Positions 1-6,991 of a stretch of DNA of 14,540 nt are shown in pieces. Under the pieces are notes generated by a model, which saw only the letters and a program-made list of their open reading frames with translations, was not told the DNA's origin and ran no database searches. The position numbers and the translations under genes are program-made. The DNA comes from Oscillospiraceae bacterium (GTDB lineage Bacteria; Bacillota; Clostridia; Oscillospirales; Ruminococcaceae): the NCBI GenBank assembly GCA_900770195.1, contig CAAGJI010000085.1, forward strand, positions 1 to 14,540, read 5' to 3'. The first letter of the stretch is position 1. Each line of letters opens with the position of its first letter.

Positions 1-443
1 ATTTCACCTTTCTGTGTACGGAAAACATAACCTGTTATACCGACAATATCGCCGATATCCCATTTTTTGAATGATTTAAATTCATCCTTTCCGACTTCAT
101 CAATTCTCACATAGCTCTGGATTCTGCCATCGCCGTCCTGAATATCGATAAATGCAGCCTTACCCATAACTCTCTTGCTCATCATTCTGCCCGCAAGAGA
201 AACTATGATTTCTTTTGACTTTTCCATTTCAGCTGCATATTTTTCTTCGTCATCACCAGCAACAGCCTTTGCAGCTGCTTCTGTCTTTTCAAATTCAGCT
301 TTTGCTTCAGCAGACTTTATTGTAACATCATACTTTGTTATTTCATAAGGATTCTGTCCGGCTTCTTTAAGATTTTTAAGCTTTTCAAGTCTTACCGCTC
401 TCTGATCTCCTATATTAAGTTCTTCATTCTTGTTTTCTGACAT
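1..443 (-). CDS. lysS: Lysyl-tRNA synthetase, class II (N-terminal part, cut by window edge)
   Basis: The enzyme attaches lysine to tRNA-Lys in the cytoplasm. Only the first 147 codons are present; the rest lies beyond the left edge. Translating the minus strand from the ATG at 443 gives MSENKNEELNIGDQRAVRL, then a helical stretch with an NPYEITKYDVT segment, and then VSLAGRMMSKRVMGKAAFIDIQDGDGRIQSYV. That last segment is typical of the N-terminal OB-fold anticodon-binding domain of bacterial class II LysRS (about residues 80-145). The catalytic domain is not visible. An AAGGAGA ribosome site about 7 bp upstream supports the start and lies across the end of greA, only 12 bp away. The two genes are therefore very likely one operon driven by the promoter at 988-1016. 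The greA-lysS order is common in Firmicutes. Confidence 0.93.
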   Translation of the reverse strand, partial: MSENKNEELNIGDQRAVRLEKLKNLKEAGQNPYEITKYDVTIKSAEAKAEFEKTEAAAKAVAGDDEEKYAAEMEKSKEIIVSLAGRMMSKRVMGKAAFIDIQDGDGRIQSYVRIDEVGKDEFKSFKKWDIGDIVGITGYVFRTQKGE

Positions 444-455
444 TATATTTTCTCC

Positions 456-926
456 TTATTTGCTTATTTCAAGTACTTCATATTCAATTTCGCCGGCAGG
501 TGCATCAACTACAAATATTTCTCCGACTTTCTTTTTCATTGCAGCTTTACCTATAGGTGACTCATCTGAAATTTTGTGTTCTTTGAAGTTGCTTTCATTT
601 GTTCCGACAATCTGGAGTGTTTCAATTTTATCTGTGCCGACTCTTCTTATCTTTATAATTGAACTCATACCAATTTCATCAACTGAAATGTCTGTATCAT
701 CAACAATAACAGCATTTGAAACAGTATTCTGGAGTTCTGCAATCTGTGCTTCAAGGATAGCCTGTTCATTTTTTGCTTCATCATATTCAGCATTTTCTGA
801 AAGGTCACCATATGAACGTGCAACTTTAAGTTTTTCAGCAATATCTTTTCTTTTTACTGTAATTAAATATTCAAGTTCTTTCTCAAGTTTATGAAACCCT
901 TCTCGGGACATCTGTTTTCCAGCCAT
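456..926 (-). CDS. greA: Transcription elongation factor GreA
   Basis: GreA binds the secondary channel of RNA polymerase and stimulates cleavage of the backtracked transcript, rescuing stalled elongation complexes. The 156-residue protein has the usual family length. Residues 1 to about 78 form the N-terminal coiled coil; its tip carries the invariant YGDLSENAEYDEAK segment with the acidic residues D41 and E44 that position the catalytic metal. Residues about 82-156 form the C-terminal FKBP-like globular domain, including the conserved SPIGKAAMKKKVG stretch (SPxGxAL in relatives). The ATG at 926 follows AAGGAG by 8 bp. The gene is first in an operon with lysS and is transcribed divergently from the GH44 gene. 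Nothing in the sequence looks damaged. Confidence 0.97.
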   Translation of the reverse strand: MAGKQMSREGFHKLEKELEYLITVKRKDIAEKLKVARSYGDLSENAEYDEAKNEQAILEAQIAELQNTVSNAVIVDDTDISVDEIGMSSIIKIRRVGTDKIETLQIVGTNESNFKEHKISDESPIGKAAMKKKVGEIFVVDAPAGEIEYEVLEISK

Positions 927-950
927 GTTTTTTACTCCTTTTATATATTA

Positions 951-965
951 ACTGCCAAAGGCAGT
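951..965 (-). promoter_or_regulatory. Small perfect hairpin in the greA 5' leader
   Basis: ACTGCC-AAA-GGCAGT is a perfect 6-bp inverted repeat with a 3-base loop. It lies between the greA -10 box and the greA ribosome site. On the transcript it would fold about 10 bases before the Shine-Dalgarno. No U-run follows, so it does not look like a terminator. It may stabilise the 5' end of the mRNA or be a binding site; this is inference. Confidence 0.45.
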
Positions 966-987
966 ATAATCTTATTTTATCTTATTT

Positions 988-1016
988 ATTATACTATATT
1001 TTTTTTAATTTGTCAA
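988..1016 (-). promoter_or_regulatory. Sigma-A type promoter of greA-lysS
   Basis: Read on the minus strand, TTGACA (1011-1016) and TATAAT (988-993) are separated by exactly 17 bp. This is a perfect consensus housekeeping promoter. Transcription would start near 980 and give a leader of about 55 bases before greA. High basal expression is expected. Confidence 0.9.
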
Positions 1017-1093
1017 CTGTAATTTTATTTTTTAAAATTATTTAAAAAAGAATTCTATCATAAAAAACTCTGCACAAAATCAATAAAAAAAGG

Positions 1094-1122
1094 TTGACAA
1101 AAAATAGCATATATGGTATACT
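1094..1122 (+). promoter_or_regulatory. Sigma-A type promoter of the GH44 gene
   Basis: TTGACA (1094-1099) and TATACT (1117-1122) are 17 bp apart, one mismatch from consensus. The start point would be near 1129, leaving a leader of about 64 bases. No clear operator or inverted repeat is visible around it. The promoter is divergent from the greA promoter, with the two -35 boxes about 77 bp apart. Confidence 0.85.
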
Positions 1123-1192
1123 ATAACATAGAGTTTCTGGAAAATTATTTGATATCGTATAATTATATAATTAAAAAAGGAGTTTTGTAAAA

Positions 1193-3694
1193 ATGAAATC
1201 AAACAGAATAAAAGCACTTCTTGTTTCCATTGCTATGATTGCATCATGCGGAACAAGTTATGCTGCAACTGCAAGTGCAGAAAATGAAACATTTGATTCA
1301 ACAGTAACTGTTAATATGTCAGGTGCTACAAAAGAAATTAATCCTTATATTTATGGTGTTAATGACGGCTGTGCCCTTGATAAAGTAACTGCTACCTGCG
1401 TAAGACAGGGTGGTAACCGTATGACAGGTTATAACTGGGAAACAAATGCTTCAAATGCAGGTGAAGACTGGAAAAACAGTTCAGATACACATATTTCTTC
1501 ATCTTCAACACCGGGTATGGCTGCAAAGCTTGTTTCAGATAAAGCGGCAAAATATAATATCGGATATAAATTTACTACTCTTCAGATGGCAGGATATGTT
1601 GCGGCTGACACAAACGGTTCTGTAACAGCTGATGAAAAAGCACCTTCTTCGAGATGGAACGAAGTACTCTTCAGAAAAGGATCTGATTTAAGCCTTGCCC
1701 CTGACCTTACAGACGGCAAAGTTTATATGGATGAATATGTTAACTATATTATAAAAACATTTGGTGATTCTTCATCTGCAACGGGTATGCAGGGTTACTC
1801 ACTCGATAATGAACCTGCACTCTGGAATGATACACACCCTTATCTTCACCCTGAAGAAGTTACAATGGAAGAACTCGTTACAAAGTCAAAAGAACTCGCT
1901 TCTGTTGTAAAGGAACTTGACCCTAATGCTGATGTGTTTGGTCCTGCACTCTGGGGCTACCTTGCATATAAACAGCTTGGCGACAGCGAAACAAGCAACG
2001 AATGGGAAAATATCAAAGCATCAGGCAACTATAACTGGTTTATCGACTATTACCTTGATGAAATGAAAAAAGCAAGTGATGAAAAAGGCACAAGACTCCT
2101 TGATTACCTTGATATTCATTACTACAATCAGGCAACAAAATCAGAAGATGATATTTTACAGTCACCAAGAACTCTCTGGGACGGAACTTTTGCTGAAAAC
2201 AGCTGGATAGGCGAAAGCTGGTTTGCAGCTGACAGACCTTTCTTCAAACATATTTTCAATGCAATTGATACATATTACCCTGGAACAAAACTTGCAATTT
2301 CCGAATATAACTTTGGAAGCGGTGATACTCTTGCAGGTGCTGTTGCGGAGGTTGACGGTCTTGGCGTATTTGCAACAAACGGAGTTCAGATGGCAACTCT
2401 CTGGGATATTGCAAATGGTGCGGTTTATCCTTATCTTGGTATAAATCTTTATACAAACTATGACGGAAAAGGCTCTGATTTTGGCGATACTCTTCTTACA
2501 GACACAAAAACTACGGACTACACAAAATCAACTGCATATGCTTCAATTCATTCAGATGAAGCAACAACAAGCAGTGACAAGACTGTTGATGTTATCATAA
2601 CAAATAAAGATACTTCAAAAGATGAAAATGCAACAATAAAACTTGACGGCACATCAGATCAGTATAAATCAGGTCTTGTTTACGGTATTACAAAGGATTC
2701 AAAAGAAATCGTTCTTCTTGATAAAATTTCAGAATCTGAAATTAAAAATAATGAAGTTACTGTAAATCTTCCAAGCGTTTCTGCTGTTCATGTTGTTTTG
2801 AATACAAATGCAAATGCTTATGGTGATGTTGAAGTTACAGAACCAACAGAACCTGAAAAACTTGAAACAAAGGAAATCACAGACTTTACAAAAACAGATA
2901 AAGGCATTGAATTTACAGTAGATAATCCTAATGATATTGCAAAAGTTGAACTTGATATTACTTCATCTGCAACTGACGGCAGTTCATACTGGGGCGGAGG
3001 CGGAGGTCTTTGCTTCACAATTGATACAGCTGACAAAAAAGGTCAGTGGGCAAGTAAAGCTTACTCATATACGAATAAAGATTCATCAATAGAAGTTGAG
3101 TTTGATGGAAAGTTCACAGTTCCAATAAGTGATACAGAATCAGAAGAAAAAGATGGTACTATTACAAGCGGTAAAATTGAAATTCAGAACTGGTGGGATT
3201 ATTCAGAAAACAAAGGCTCTGTTAATTTTGACATTACAAAAGTAACTGTTTACTACAAAAACACAAAAACAACTGAATCAACAGAACCTTCTGAAACAGT
3301 AACAGAACCAACAGAAACAACTGCTTCACCTGCTACTGAAACTGACGCTACTGAACCAACAGAAACTTCAGAAGTTCCAACAGTTTCAACAGAAACAGAA
3401 CCTTCTGAAACATCTTCAGAAGCTCCGACACAGTCCTCAACAACAACTTTTGACCCTTCAAAAGTTCTTTATGGTGACGTAAATAACGATGAAAATGTTA
3501 CTATTTCAGACGCTGTTCTTCTTAACAAATATCTTGTAAACAGTGCATCACTTTCAGATGTTCAGCTTAAAGCGGCAGATGCTTTGTATAATGATAAGGT
3601 TGATTCTTCAGATACTCTTGCAATTCTCAAACTTATTGTAGGAACTTATGAATCTCTTCCTGTTGATGCAAATGGTCAGTACATAAAATTCTGA
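1193..3694 (+). CDS. Secreted GH44 endoglucanase/xyloglucanase with C-terminal dockerin
   Basis: An 833-residue modular enzyme predicted to cut beta-1,4-glucan backbones (cellulose or xyloglucan) outside the cell. A signal peptide spans about residues 1-29, with possible cleavage after TASA. The catalytic domain (about 30-545) shows GH44 signatures: GGNRMTGYNWE, SLDNEPALW with likely acid/base E207, DIHYYNQ, and ISEYNFG with likely nucleophile E371. Residues about 557-690 form a beta-rich, Trp/Gly-rich segment (SYWGGGGGLCF, IQNWWDYSE) that looks like a carbohydrate-binding module; I cannot assign its family. A Thr/Glu/Pro/Ser linker (about 691-756) precedes a type I dockerin (about 757-825). 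Its first repeat is canonical (DVNNDENVTISD, first ligand D762). The second (DALYNDKVDSSD) departs from consensus at calcium positions. IASC at residues 16-19 also fits a lipobox, but a lipid anchor would be odd for a dockerin protein. AAGGAG lies 10 bp before the ATG. Confidence 0.9.
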   Translation: MKSNRIKALLVSIAMIASCGTSYAATASAENETFDSTVTVNMSGATKEINPYIYGVNDGCALDKVTATCVRQGGNRMTGYNWETNASNAGEDWKNSSDTHISSSSTPGMAAKLVSDKAAKYNIGYKFTTLQMAGYVAADTNGSVTADEKAPSSRWNEVLFRKGSDLSLAPDLTDGKVYMDEYVNYIIKTFGDSSSATGMQGYSLDNEPALWNDTHPYLHPEEVTMEELVTKSKELASVVKELDPNADVFGPALWGYLAYKQLGDSETSNEWENIKASGNYNWFIDYYLDEMKKASDEKGTRLLDYLDIHYYNQATKSEDDILQSPRTLWDGTFAENSWIGESWFAADRPFFKHIFNAIDTYYPGTKLAISEYNFGSGDTLAGAVAEVDGLGVFATNGVQMATLWDIANGAVYPYLGINLYTNYDGKGSDFGDTLLTDTKTTDYTKSTAYASIHSDEATTSSDKTVDVIITNKDTSKDENATIKLDGTSDQYKSGLVYGITKDSKEIVLLDKISESEIKNNEVTVNLPSVSAVHVVLNTNANAYGDVEVTEPTEPEKLETKEITDFTKTDKGIEFTVDNPNDIAKVELDITSSATDGSSYWGGGGGLCFTIDTADKKGQWASKAYSYTNKDSSIEVEFDGKFTVPISDTESEEKDGTITSGKIEIQNWWDYSENKGSVNFDITKVTVYYKNTKTTESTEPSETVTEPTETTASPATETDATEPTETSEVPTVSTETEPSETSSEAPTQSSTTTFDPSKVLYGDVNNDENVTISDAVLLNKYLVNSASLSDVQLKAADALYNDKVDSSDTLAILKLIVGTYESLPVDANGQYIKF

Positions 3695-3727
3695 TAGATT
3701 TATTCACATTTAAATAGTAAAATACTA

Positions 3728-3757
3728 AGAGGGGCTGGTGTCAGTCCCTCTATATTT
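3728..3757 (+). terminator. Intrinsic terminator after the GH44 gene
   Basis: The arms AGAGGGGCTG and CAGTCCCTCT pair over 10 bp with one G-U wobble around the loop GTGT. A TATATTTTT tract follows. It begins 33 bp after the stop codon and ends only 21 bp before the next ATG. Confidence 0.85.
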
Positions 3758-3778
3758 TTGAAATTTGAAAGGTAATTT

Positions 3779-4153
3779 ATGAAACAGATAAAATATGTTC
3801 ACGAACCAACAGACTTGCAATGCGGACAGGCTGTTCTTGCAATGCTGACAGATAATTCTCCTGAAAAAATTTGCGAAATTCTTGGGAATACAAAAGAAAC
3901 AGACCTTAAAGAAATGAAAAAAATTCTTGATATGTTTGATATAAAATATTCAAGTGAAAGAAAATCAGCCGAAAAAAAATCGGATTTACCTGAAATATGT
4001 ATTTTAAGTCTTGAAACACCAAGATGCTGGCACTGGTCGCTTTATGCGTATGGTACATTTTACGACCCTGAACACGGTGTGCTTGACGATTTTCCAATTG
4101 CAAACAGAAAATTTTTCTGGGAAGTATTTTTAAAGGGTAAGAATAATGAGTAA
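3779..4153 (+). CDS. Small C39-like cysteine peptidase domain protein
   Basis: A 124-residue protein that is essentially one papain-like domain of the C39-like type. The expected catalytic elements are visible: DLQCGQAVLAML with the Gln14-Cys15 pair near the N-terminus, CWHWSLYAYG with His85, and YDPEHG with Asp96. No signal peptide, membrane segment or ABC transporter domain is attached, so it is predicted to be cytoplasmic. Classical C39 domains cleave double-glycine leader peptides and are fused to exporters. Here the domain stands alone and its substrate is unknown. The start follows GAAAGG by 6 bp. The 3' end overlaps the MATE gene by 8 bp, suggesting translational coupling. There is no obvious separate promoter between the preceding terminator and this gene. 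It could also be a catalytically modified relative; the triad is inferred from motif order only. Confidence 0.75.
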   Translation: MKQIKYVHEPTDLQCGQAVLAMLTDNSPEKICEILGNTKETDLKEMKKILDMFDIKYSSERKSAEKKSDLPEICILSLETPRCWHWSLYAYGTFYDPEHGVLDDFPIANRKFFWEVFLKGKNNE

Positions 4154-5474
4154 AAGTAAAGATTTAACAAAAGGAAATATAACAAAAGGATTATGGTCGT
4201 TTGCACTTCCCCTTATGCTGGGAAATGTTTTTCAACAGCTTTACAATCTTGCTGACACATGGGTAGTAGGCAAATTTATTGGCGATAATGCACTTGCAGC
4301 AGTTGGTTCATCGTATACACTTATGACCTTTCTTACATCTGTTATAATCGGACTTTGCCTTGGAAGCAGTTCATTCACATCAATGGCATATGGTAAAAAG
4401 AACACAGATATGCTGAAAAACGGCTTGTTTTCCTCTTTTTTAATCATAGGTGCTTTGTCGATTTTTGTAATGATTATTTTTTATATGATTGTTGATCTGA
4501 TAATTAAACTCCTGCAAATTCCGCCTGAAATATTTGATGATACAAAAAATTATCTTGTATATGTTTTCATAGGCTTTTTTGCTGTTTTCATATATAATTA
4601 CATTGCAAATACTTTAAGGGCAATAGGAAATTCCGTTTTTCCGCTGATTTTTTTAAGTATATCAGTAATTTTAAATATATTCCTTGATTTATTTTTTGTA
4701 CTTGTTTTGAAATGCGGAATAATTGGTGCAGCAGTCGCAACGGTTATATCTCAGTACGTTTCGGCTGTTGGAATTTTAATATACTATTTTGTTGCATATC
4801 CTGAATACAGAATAAAAAAAGAAAATATGCATTTTAATAAAAATAATATAAAAAACATTCTCTCACTTTCAGGATTTACCTGTTTACAGCAGTCTGTTAT
4901 GAATTTTGGAATACTTATGGTACAGGGACTTGTAAACAGCTTTGGTGCAAATGTTATGGCAGCTTTTGCTGTTGCTGTAAAAATAGATACAATAGCATAT
5001 ATGCCTGTTCAGGATTTTGGAAACGCATTTTCAGTTTTCACAGCACAAAATTATGGTGCAGGAAAAAATGACAGAATAAAATCAGGTGTAAAACAGGCTG
5101 TCATAAGTATAATTATTTTCTGCCTGATTATAAGTTCACTTGTATTTGTTTTCTCGGAAAATCTTATGCAGCTTTTTGTAAATTCTTCAAGCACGGAAAT
5201 TATAAAAATCGGTGCGGAATATCTTAGAACAGAAGGTTCTTTCTATATTGGAATAGGCATTTTGTTTATGCTTTATGGCTATTTCAGAGCAATAAATAAG
5301 CCTGTTGTTTCAGTTGTCCTTACTGTTTTATCTCTTGGAACAAGGGTAATTCTTGCATATGTTCTTTCATCTATTGAATCTATTGGCGTTTTCGGAATAT
5401 GGATTTCAATTCCTATAGGCTGGTTTATTGCTGACTTTGCAGGAATTCTTATCGGAAAGAAAAAAAGAGTGTAA
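4146..5474 (+). CDS. MATE family multidrug/drug-sodium antiporter
   Basis: A 442-residue polytopic membrane protein with about 12 hydrophobic segments in two homologous halves, the usual size and architecture of MATE exporters. These antiporters move cationic drugs or metabolites out of the cell using a Na+ or H+ gradient. The N-terminus, with LPLMLGNVFQQLYNLADTWVVG at its core and IGDNALAAVG after it, is the typical first-helix region of Firmicutes MATE proteins. LSGFTCLQQSVMNFGIL marks the matching start of the second half, near residue 240. The ATG lies inside the end of the C39-like gene (8-bp overlap), with AAAGGG about 8 bp upstream. The substrate cannot be told from sequence. Pairing with a C39-like peptidase allows, but does not prove, export of a processed peptide or of a product the peptidase acts on. 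Confidence 0.9.
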   Translation: MSKSKDLTKGNITKGLWSFALPLMLGNVFQQLYNLADTWVVGKFIGDNALAAVGSSYTLMTFLTSVIIGLCLGSSSFTSMAYGKKNTDMLKNGLFSSFLIIGALSIFVMIIFYMIVDLIIKLLQIPPEIFDDTKNYLVYVFIGFFAVFIYNYIANTLRAIGNSVFPLIFLSISVILNIFLDLFFVLVLKCGIIGAAVATVISQYVSAVGILIYYFVAYPEYRIKKENMHFNKNNIKNILSLSGFTCLQQSVMNFGILMVQGLVNSFGANVMAAFAVAVKIDTIAYMPVQDFGNAFSVFTAQNYGAGKNDRIKSGVKQAVISIIIFCLIISSLVFVFSENLMQLFVNSSSTEIIKIGAEYLRTEGSFYIGIGILFMLYGYFRAINKPVVSVVLTVLSLGTRVILAYVLSSIESIGVFGIWISIPIGWFIADFAGILIGKKKRV

Positions 5475-5523
5475 AATATCTTTTGAAAAATACTATAATA
5501 ATAATTTAATGAGGTAAAAATTT

Positions 5524-6921
5524 ATGAAAAAAACAATTGCTTTAATATCAGCATTTTTGCTGACATTTTCTTCAATAACATATCCAAAAATATCTGCAAA
5601 AGAAATAAAAGGTGATGTCAATGCAGATGGAAAATTTGATATAGCAGATGTTGTGGCACTTCAAAAATGGCTTTTAACACAGCCTGACGCAAAGCTTGCA
5701 AATTGGCAGGCAGGTGATTTTTCATCAGACGGAAAAATTAATGTAACAGACCTCGCTGTTATGAAACAGAATCTTGCTTTACCAACGGAAAATAATCAGC
5801 TTGAAAAGTTGATTGGTATATCATATTCTGATGCTGTCAAAAATGGATATATTTCAAAATCTGAATATAATTTTCAAATTTCAGGGGAACTGAAGGATTC
5901 AATTGAGAAAAAAATGGGCAGACAGCTGGATTATTCAATTGACCGCTTCTATCTTGTAAATTCTGATGCTTTATGTCTTACAAATGAAACAAAATATCTT
6001 TATAATTCCGCTTCAAAAGATGTTTATGTAATAAATAAGGAAACAAAAATGAACAGGGCAACATGGTACTGGAAAGGAAGTAAAGCATCTGTTTATGGAA
6101 TTGACAGCGATATGGAAGTGCAAAATAAATTTTTGGACGCTATGGAATTTTACGGCATTACAGAAATTTACTATTCAATTGGTGCTAACAAACTTGTAAA
6201 TAATGCTGATACAGTAGCGAATTTTGTAAAAAATGCATACGCACGAAATATGAAAGTATATCTTTTGACAGGCGAAAAAACATGGCTTTATGAAGATACC
6301 TATCAAACGGCAATTTATCGTGTTTTTGACCGTGTTGAGGAATATAATAAATCAGTCGATGCAGATGCACGAATTGCAGGCGTTTCATATGATGCAGAAG
6401 TATGGACAAATTCTGAATACAACTGGAAAAATAACGACAGTGTAAGATGTCAGCAGGTTCAATTTATAAAAACTGCACAGCAATATGCTGAATCGAAAAA
6501 TCTTTCAGTTTCCTATTGCCTGCCGTTCTGGATTTTAAAATATAACTACACAGACTCTGACGGAACAACAAAAAGTGTTTACGACTCAATTACACAAATA
6601 TCAAACGATACTATTTTAATGGCATACCGTGACAGTGCCGCTGCTGTTGAAAAACTTGTTGCACAAGTGCAAAGTGGTGCGGAAAAATCTGCTTTGGATT
6701 ACGCAGAAAAAAATGACTGCAACCTTGAAATCGGTTTACAGGCAGCACAGACAAGCGAAGGAGATTATGTTACGTTTTACGAGGAAGAAAAAGAAAAAAC
6801 AGGATATATCAATTCTGTGATTTCGAAAATACAATCAGATTTGTCAAAATATCAAAATCATACAACTTTTGCCATTCACCACGCAATTCCGCTGTATGAA
6901 TATTTTGAAAATATTGAATAA
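5524..6921 (+). CDS. Secreted protein with N-terminal dockerin and TIM-barrel hydrolase-like domain
   Basis: A 465-residue exported protein. The signal peptide covers about residues 1-25 (cleavage near SA-K). A type I dockerin follows directly at about 28-88, with two canonical calcium loops: D31-N33-D35...D42 and D65-S67-D69...D76. The remainder (about 150-465) has the strand order of a beta/alpha barrel: ATWYW, ITEIYYSIG, MKVYLLTGEKTW, IAGVSYDAEVW, LSVSYCLPFW, DTILMAYRD, CNLEIGLQA and TTFAIHHA. The D290-A-E292 pair at the end of the fourth strand and the later MAYRD (from residue 366) recall GH18-like barrels, so a polysaccharide-acting hydrolase is plausible. I cannot name the family. A dockerin at the N-terminus is less usual than at the C-terminus. 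GAGG lies 9 bp before the ATG. A TATAAT at 5494-5499 lacks a good -35, so the gene may be read with the MATE gene 49 bp upstream. Confidence 0.8.
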   Translation: MKKTIALISAFLLTFSSITYPKISAKEIKGDVNADGKFDIADVVALQKWLLTQPDAKLANWQAGDFSSDGKINVTDLAVMKQNLALPTENNQLEKLIGISYSDAVKNGYISKSEYNFQISGELKDSIEKKMGRQLDYSIDRFYLVNSDALCLTNETKYLYNSASKDVYVINKETKMNRATWYWKGSKASVYGIDSDMEVQNKFLDAMEFYGITEIYYSIGANKLVNNADTVANFVKNAYARNMKVYLLTGEKTWLYEDTYQTAIYRVFDRVEEYNKSVDADARIAGVSYDAEVWTNSEYNWKNNDSVRCQQVQFIKTAQQYAESKNLSVSYCLPFWILKYNYTDSDGTTKSVYDSITQISNDTILMAYRDSAAAVEKLVAQVQSGAEKSALDYAEKNDCNLEIGLQAAQTSEGDYVTFYEEEKEKTGYINSVISKIQSDLSKYQNHTTFAIHHAIPLYEYFENIE

Positions 6922-6934
6922 TTTAACTTAATAC

Positions 6935-6971
6935 AATAAAGGCACACCACGAATTGTGATGTGCCTTTATT
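6935..6971. terminator. Bidirectional terminator between convergent genes
   Basis: AATAAAGGCACA and TGTGCCTTTATT are perfectly complementary over 12 bp around a 13-base loop, and a further CAC/GTG pairing is possible inside the loop. The A-rich and T-rich outer parts of the arms let it work on both strands. It sits 13 bp after the dockerin/TIM-barrel gene and 20 bp beyond the stop of the large minus-strand gene. Confidence 0.88.
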
Positions 6972-6991
6972 AATTCATATAGCAAACAATT

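Noticed and set aside
430..894. A 154-codon open frame on the plus strand
   Set aside because: It is the antisense shadow of greA and the start of lysS; both real genes are certain.
5483..5499. Separate promoter for the dockerin/TIM-barrel gene (TTGAAA with TATAAT)
   Set aside because: The two elements are only 5 bp apart, and no acceptable -35 lies at 16-18 bp.
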